Source: Halarsenatibacter silvermanii (GTDB lineage Bacteria > Bacillota > Halanaerobiia > Halanaerobiales > Halarsenatibacteraceae). From it: a stretch of 64,000 nucleotides of DNA. How positions within the stretch are numbered: the stretch's first letter is position 1; every line of letters begins with the position of its first letter. The notes beneath the pieces are model-generated. The model was not told the origin of the DNA. It ran no database searches and saw only the letters and a list, made by a program, of their open reading frames with translations. The stretch lies in assembly GCF_900103135.1 (NCBI RefSeq), contig NZ_FNGO01000001.1, positions 62,001 to 126,000 on the forward strand, in the 5' to 3' direction. Both the position numbers and the translations under genes were made by a program. Shown here one piece after another: positions 60,853 to 64,000 of the stretch.

Positions 60853-60854
60853 TT

Positions 60855-61805
60855 CTAATCCTCCTGCTTAAGATTATATTGTTTGACAATCTTTTCTGCT
60901 TCCCGCTTGATCGAGGCAGCCAGCCAGGCAGGGGCGAGCACCCTTGCTCTGCTGCCAAAGCTTAAAATGATTCTTTTAACCCATTCGTTGTTGGGCCAGC
61001 GGACAGTGACCAGGATCTCATCACCTCTTTCTTCGACTATGGCGGCCTCCGGAAAAAGTTTGCGCACCCTGGGCTCTGCCCGGCGGGAAAAAAGCAGATG
61101 ACAGATCATATGTTCAACTTCTTTCTGGCGCTCTGCTGGAGTATCATCCTCTTGAAGCCCGCCATGAACCCCTGAAATGGAGATCCCTTTCTTGCCGAGC
61201 TCATAATTTCCTATATCAGCAAGCGCAAGATGTTCGTAGGTTTCCGTATCCTGAATGAAACCAGAAAGAAACCATTCCCGATCCTTAAAAATAAGATCGG
61301 CAGGTTCAACGGAATACCGGCTGAATCCTTCCTGCCGGTCGTGATATCCCAGCACAATAGTTCTTTTTTCCTGGACAGCCCGATAAAAATCACAGAGCTT
61401 GGTCAGTCTCCGATCGGTATAGCCTGAAGGTTCGATGGCAAATTCGGTCTTTTCCAGAAGGTTCCGGCCTCCCTTTTCCGGCATTGCCTCCTGGATAATC
61501 GCCACCGCCTCGGCGTTATTCAGTTCGGGCTCCTCTTCTTCAAGAGCGGCCAGATCAAACAAAAGATCGATAAGCTCCTCAAGAGAGAGAAAATCCCTGT
61601 TCAAATGAAAGCTTTCCAGCAGCGAATATCCACCATCAGGACCGGGCTCAGCTATTACTGGTACATCCGAGTCATCGATAACTGCCATTTCCTTATATAT
61701 CGTTCGCTCTGAAACCCCCAGCTCGCAGGCTAACTCCCGGGCTGTCAGTTTTTCATGATGAAGAAGTTTCAAAATTATGGCCAGCAATCTATCGACAGAC
61801 ATCAT
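60855..61805 (-). CDS. HTH / WYL-domain transcriptional regulator (YafY-like)
   Basis: 316 aa. N-terminal winged helix (SVDRLLAIILKLLHHEKLTARELACELGVSERTIYKEMAVIDDSDVPVIAEPGPDGGYSL) of the HTH_11/DeoR type, then a WYL ligand-binding module (EKRTIVLGYHDR...YSVEPADLIFKDREWFLSGFIQDTETYEHLALADIG) and a C-terminal WCX domain (EPRVRKLFPEAAIVEERGDEILVTVRW). WYL regulators answer nucleic-acid or metabolite ligands. ATG behind GGAGGTTGA. Target genes unknown; the small membrane gene is its immediate neighbour. Confidence 0.92.
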   Translation of the reverse strand: MMSVDRLLAIILKLLHHEKLTARELACELGVSERTIYKEMAVIDDSDVPVIAEPGPDGGYSLLESFHLNRDFLSLEELIDLLFDLAALEEEEPELNNAEAVAIIQEAMPEKGGRNLLEKTEFAIEPSGYTDRRLTKLCDFYRAVQEKRTIVLGYHDRQEGFSRYSVEPADLIFKDREWFLSGFIQDTETYEHLALADIGNYELGKKGISISGVHGGLQEDDTPAERQKEVEHMICHLLFSRRAEPRVRKLFPEAAIVEERGDEILVTVRWPNNEWVKRIILSFGSRARVLAPAWLAASIKREAEKIVKQYNLKQED

Positions 61806-61834
61806 TGCTCAACCTCCGCGATATTTGTCCCTCC

Positions 61835-62374
61835 TCATTCGGGAATGTCCTGCCCGTAATAATTATAGTGGACTTTCTCATAGGATAAATCTTCAAGACG
61901 ACGGGACTCTTTATTATCCTCTGGATATCCCACCGCCAGAAAACAGGCCACTCGCAGCTGTTCGGACAGTCCCAGCAGTTCCCGGACGTACTTCTCCGAG
62001 CTCTTACCATCTTTACATTTACGCCTCCTGATCTGCACCCAGCATGATCCCAGGTCCATACCGGCAGCTATATTGTGCATATTGGCTGCTGCGATAGCAC
62101 AGTCTTCAATCCAGACATCACTGGCCCGCGGATCGGCTGCCACCACTATGGCCATTTCTGCTCCGGATACAAATTCAGATCCTTCCTCTTTGGCCGCGGC
62201 CAGATCTTCTAAAAGATCCGGGTCATCAACCAGCACAAACCTCCAGGGGCGACTGCCCCGCGAGGTGGGCGAGAGCAAAGCAGCCTGAATTATCTGCTGA
62301 ATATCCTCGCCTTCAACCTCTCTGCCGCTGTAATTTCTTATGCTTCTTCTCTCTTTGAGCAAATCGAGATACAT
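61835..62374 (-). CDS. Nitroreductase family protein
   Basis: FMN-dependent NAD(P)H oxidoreductase, 179 aa. Flavin-binding start ERRSIRNYSGREVEGEDIQQIIQAALLSPTSRGSRPWRFVLVDDP, EMAIVVAADP, WIEDCAIAAANMHNIAAGMDLGSCWVQIR and FLAVGYPEDN. Short member of the family; physiological substrate unknown. Four Cys give no cluster motif. Start is ATG with a GGGGG-type site. Divergent from the cardiolipin synthase gene. Confidence 0.92.
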   Translation of the reverse strand: MYLDLLKERRSIRNYSGREVEGEDIQQIIQAALLSPTSRGSRPWRFVLVDDPDLLEDLAAAKEEGSEFVSGAEMAIVVAADPRASDVWIEDCAIAAANMHNIAAGMDLGSCWVQIRRRKCKDGKSSEKYVRELLGLSEQLRVACFLAVGYPEDNKESRRLEDLSYEKVHYNYYGQDIPE

Positions 62375-62411
62375 TTTATCAGACCCCCTCCGCTAATAAA
62401 GATAAAATATG

Positions 62412-62442
62412 TTGATACGTCTGTGATAGTTTTTGATATAAT
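62412..62442 (+). promoter_or_regulatory. Extended -10 promoter ahead of cardiolipin synthase
   Basis: TTGATA, 19-bp spacer, TGATATAAT with the TGn extension. Transcription would start near 62449, about 185 bp before the synthase ATG. Confidence 0.6.
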
Positions 62443-62479
62443 CTTGAAGTAAGCAGGGTTTTAAAGGAGATAAAGGCAG

Positions 62480-62501
62480 CTGTATTTAATATTAAATACA
62501 G
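62480..62501. promoter_or_regulatory. Perfect 22-bp palindrome in the cardiolipin synthase leader
   Basis: Half-site CTGTATTTAAT followed directly by its reverse complement. Followed 16 bp later by a second 10-bp palindrome ATACCGGTAT, whose TACCGGTA core also occurs at the acs inverted repeat. Possible operator for a dimeric regulator; no regulator identified. Confidence 0.5.
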
Positions 62502-62634
62502 AGCCGTATTTTTTGATATACCGGTATTCATCCATTATTACTATTCTGCACTGGCTGCAGATCTCCTACCGAACTGCTTTTTTTAATTCATTTTTCGGGT
62601 TAATACCCGGCAGAGGAAAGGAAATAAGATCGCC

Positions 62635-64000
62635 ATGGATATTACTTCGCTGCCGCTGCTCATACTCGGATTAAACCTGATATTCATCATAATTCTTATC
62701 TTCTTCGAAAGACGCGATCCCTCCAGCACCTGGGCCTGGGTCCTGATTCTGGCTCTGCTGCCGCTCGTGGGTTTTTTGGTCTATCTTTTTTTTGGCCTTT
62801 CGCCCCGCAAACGCAGGTATTTTCAGAAAAAACAAAAACACGACCGCAAAAAAATGATAACTCCCAACGACCGTGATTTTTTCGCTCCCGAAGATCAATC
62901 CGGAACCCGGGCCACTCTGGAAAAAAGCATTATCAAACTGGGTTTTAACAGTCGTGTTCCCTCGCTGGTGGGGAAAAATAATATTAAAATATATACTCAT
63001 GGCGAGGATAAATTCAGAGATCTTTTCCAGGATCTGCGTCAGGCCGAAAAATTTATCCATATCAACTACTATGCTATCAACGGAGACTGGCTCGGGGAGG
63101 AATTATTCGACATCCTCACTCACAAAGCCAGCGAAGGAGTCGAGGTGAGGCTCCTATACGACAGAATGGGCTGCCGCAATCTGCCCGATTATCTTCTGAA
63201 AAAGCTGCGTTCAGCCGGGGGCAGAGCAGTAAAGTTCGCTCCATTTCTGGTAGACTTAAATTATCGGGATCACCGCAAAAATGTAATCATAGATGGTCAG
63301 CACGGATACATCGGCGGCATCAATGTTGGAATAGAATACGTGGGCGAGACTGATCGTTTTGGAGATTGGCGCGATACTCATCTGCGATTGAGCGGTGACA
63401 GCGTCGACAGCCTGCAGCACAGGTTTTTGCTCGACTGGAGTTTTGCCTGCGGAGAGGAGCTGCTCGATGAGGAAGTTTATTTTCCCTCAAAAGAAGAAAA
63501 AGGGGAAGCCGAGGTTCAGATAGTAAGCAGCGGTCCCGATTCAGAAGCACAGGAGATAAAAATCATGTTTTTGCGGATGATTTATGGAGCCTCAGACTCT
63601 ATTTATATTCAGACACCTTATTTCATACCCGATGAGTCCATGCTGGAAGCACTCAAGGTGGCCTCTCAAACCGGGGTGGATGTGAGAATAATGATACCGG
63701 CGCAGCCCGATCATCCTTTTGTTTATGCAGCCAACAATTCTTTTGTGGGAGAAATGCTGGAAGCAGGTGCCCGCTGCTTCCGTTACAGGAAAGGATTTTT
63801 GCACAGCAAAATGATGGTAATCGACGAAAGGATAGGAACTGTGGGGACAGCCAATATGGACGTCAGAAGTTTCAAGCTGAACTTTGAAATCAACGCCTTT
63901 ATTTATGATCAGGAAACTTCAGCCGAACTGGCAGAAATATTCCGCCGCGATCTGGAAGATTCCATCGAGATCACCCCCGAGCTTTATGATTCCAGAAGCT
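62635..64000 (+). CDS. cls: Cardiolipin synthase (phospholipase D family; C-terminus cut by window edge)
   Basis: Makes cardiolipin from phosphatidylglycerol. At least 455 codons are present with no stop before the edge. Two N-terminal membrane segments (LLILGLNLIFIIILIFF and WAWVLILALLPLVGFLVYLFFG, the PLDc_N region), then two PLD catalytic HKD motifs: HRKNVIIDGQHGYIGGINVG and HSKMMVIDERIGTVGTANMDVRS. IYIQTPYFIPDESMLEALK lies between them as in ClsA. Only the last few tens of residues of the usual length are missing. Adaptation of membrane lipid to salt is a common role of cardiolipin in halophiles. Confidence 0.95.
   Translation, partial: MDITSLPLLILGLNLIFIIILIFFERRDPSSTWAWVLILALLPLVGFLVYLFFGLSPRKRRYFQKKQKHDRKKMITPNDRDFFAPEDQSGTRATLEKSIIKLGFNSRVPSLVGKNNIKIYTHGEDKFRDLFQDLRQAEKFIHINYYAINGDWLGEELFDILTHKASEGVEVRLLYDRMGCRNLPDYLLKKLRSAGGRAVKFAPFLVDLNYRDHRKNVIIDGQHGYIGGINVGIEYVGETDRFGDWRDTHLRLSGDSVDSLQHRFLLDWSFACGEELLDEEVYFPSKEEKGEAEVQIVSSGPDSEAQEIKIMFLRMIYGASDSIYIQTPYFIPDESMLEALKVASQTGVDVRIMIPAQPDHPFVYAANNSFVGEMLEAGARCFRYRKGFLHSKMMVIDERIGTVGTANMDVRSFKLNFEINAFIYDQETSAELAEIFRRDLEDSIEITPELYDSRS

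Overview
The window reads as chromosome from a halophilic, strictly anaerobic, diderm Firmicute, most like the Halanaerobiales (Acetohalobium / Halarsenatibacter type). This placement is inferred from gene content, not from a marker gene. Firmicute signs are GlgC/GlgD pairing, LipM-type octanoyltransferase, Asp23, a YolD-like protein and an M-box. Diderm signs are WecB and a YcbB-type L,D-transpeptidase. Anaerobic signs are a complete CODH/acetyl-CoA synthase cluster and a B12-dependent ribonucleotide reductase. Many proteins are strongly Asp/Glu-rich, as in salt-in halophiles. Several genes start with TTG or GTG behind a strong GGAGG-type ribosome binding site. No rRNA, tRNA, IS transposase, prophage or CRISPR array was seen.

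Layout. 0-5 kb: GIY-YIG protein (cut by the left edge), ferritin-like protein, class II ribonucleotide reductase, P5C dehydrogenase. 5-8.5 kb: a four-gene FAD/Fe-S amine-dehydrogenase operon that, beside pruA, is most likely a heteromeric L-proline dehydrogenase. 8.8-16.4 kb: class I aldolase, SfsA, Pcm, an ABC exporter, WecB, RtcB. 16.5-17.9 kb: an encapsulin nanocompartment with encapsulated-ferritin cargo. 17.9-31 kb: glycogen metabolism (glgA with asp23 and a hydrolase; glgBCD; pullulanase; glucan phosphorylase), interrupted by mgtE behind a full M-box riboswitch. 31-45.6 kb: DJ-1, macrodomain and membrane subtilase operon; methyltransferase, MATE, pirin, LipM-LipA, an unknown protein, flavodoxin, IMPase, GDT1 transporter, YolD-like, Sir2, L,D-transpeptidase, C39-like peptidase. 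45.7-59.2 kb: Wood-Ljungdahl carbonyl branch, read leftward as cooC, acsA, acsB, acsC, a second CooC-like ATPase, DUF166, acsD, acsE, the corrinoid activator, and a BioD/DRTGG protein. 59.7-64 kb: Ptb-type acyltransferase, small membrane protein, WYL regulator, nitroreductase, cardiolipin synthase (cut by the right edge).

How the parts fit. The acs cluster makes acetyl-CoA from CO2/CO and methyl-tetrahydrofolate. The Ptb-family enzyme could carry the acyl group on to an acyl phosphate. Glycogen genes store and remobilise carbon. Proline, a common osmolyte, can be oxidised to glutamate by the dehydrogenase complex plus PruA.

The most novel-looking signal is a dispersed non-coding repeat family with at least five copies, four of them between convergent genes. 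The longest copy has 16-bp perfect terminal inverted repeats, and two copies share a 46-nt core whose three-way-junction stems are fully conserved while a hairpin loop differs. Other items to check are an AUA start for sfsA, a leader peptide between the M-box and mgtE, paired GGTATACC sites in the acs operon, and a 30-bp tandem repeat in the acs leader.
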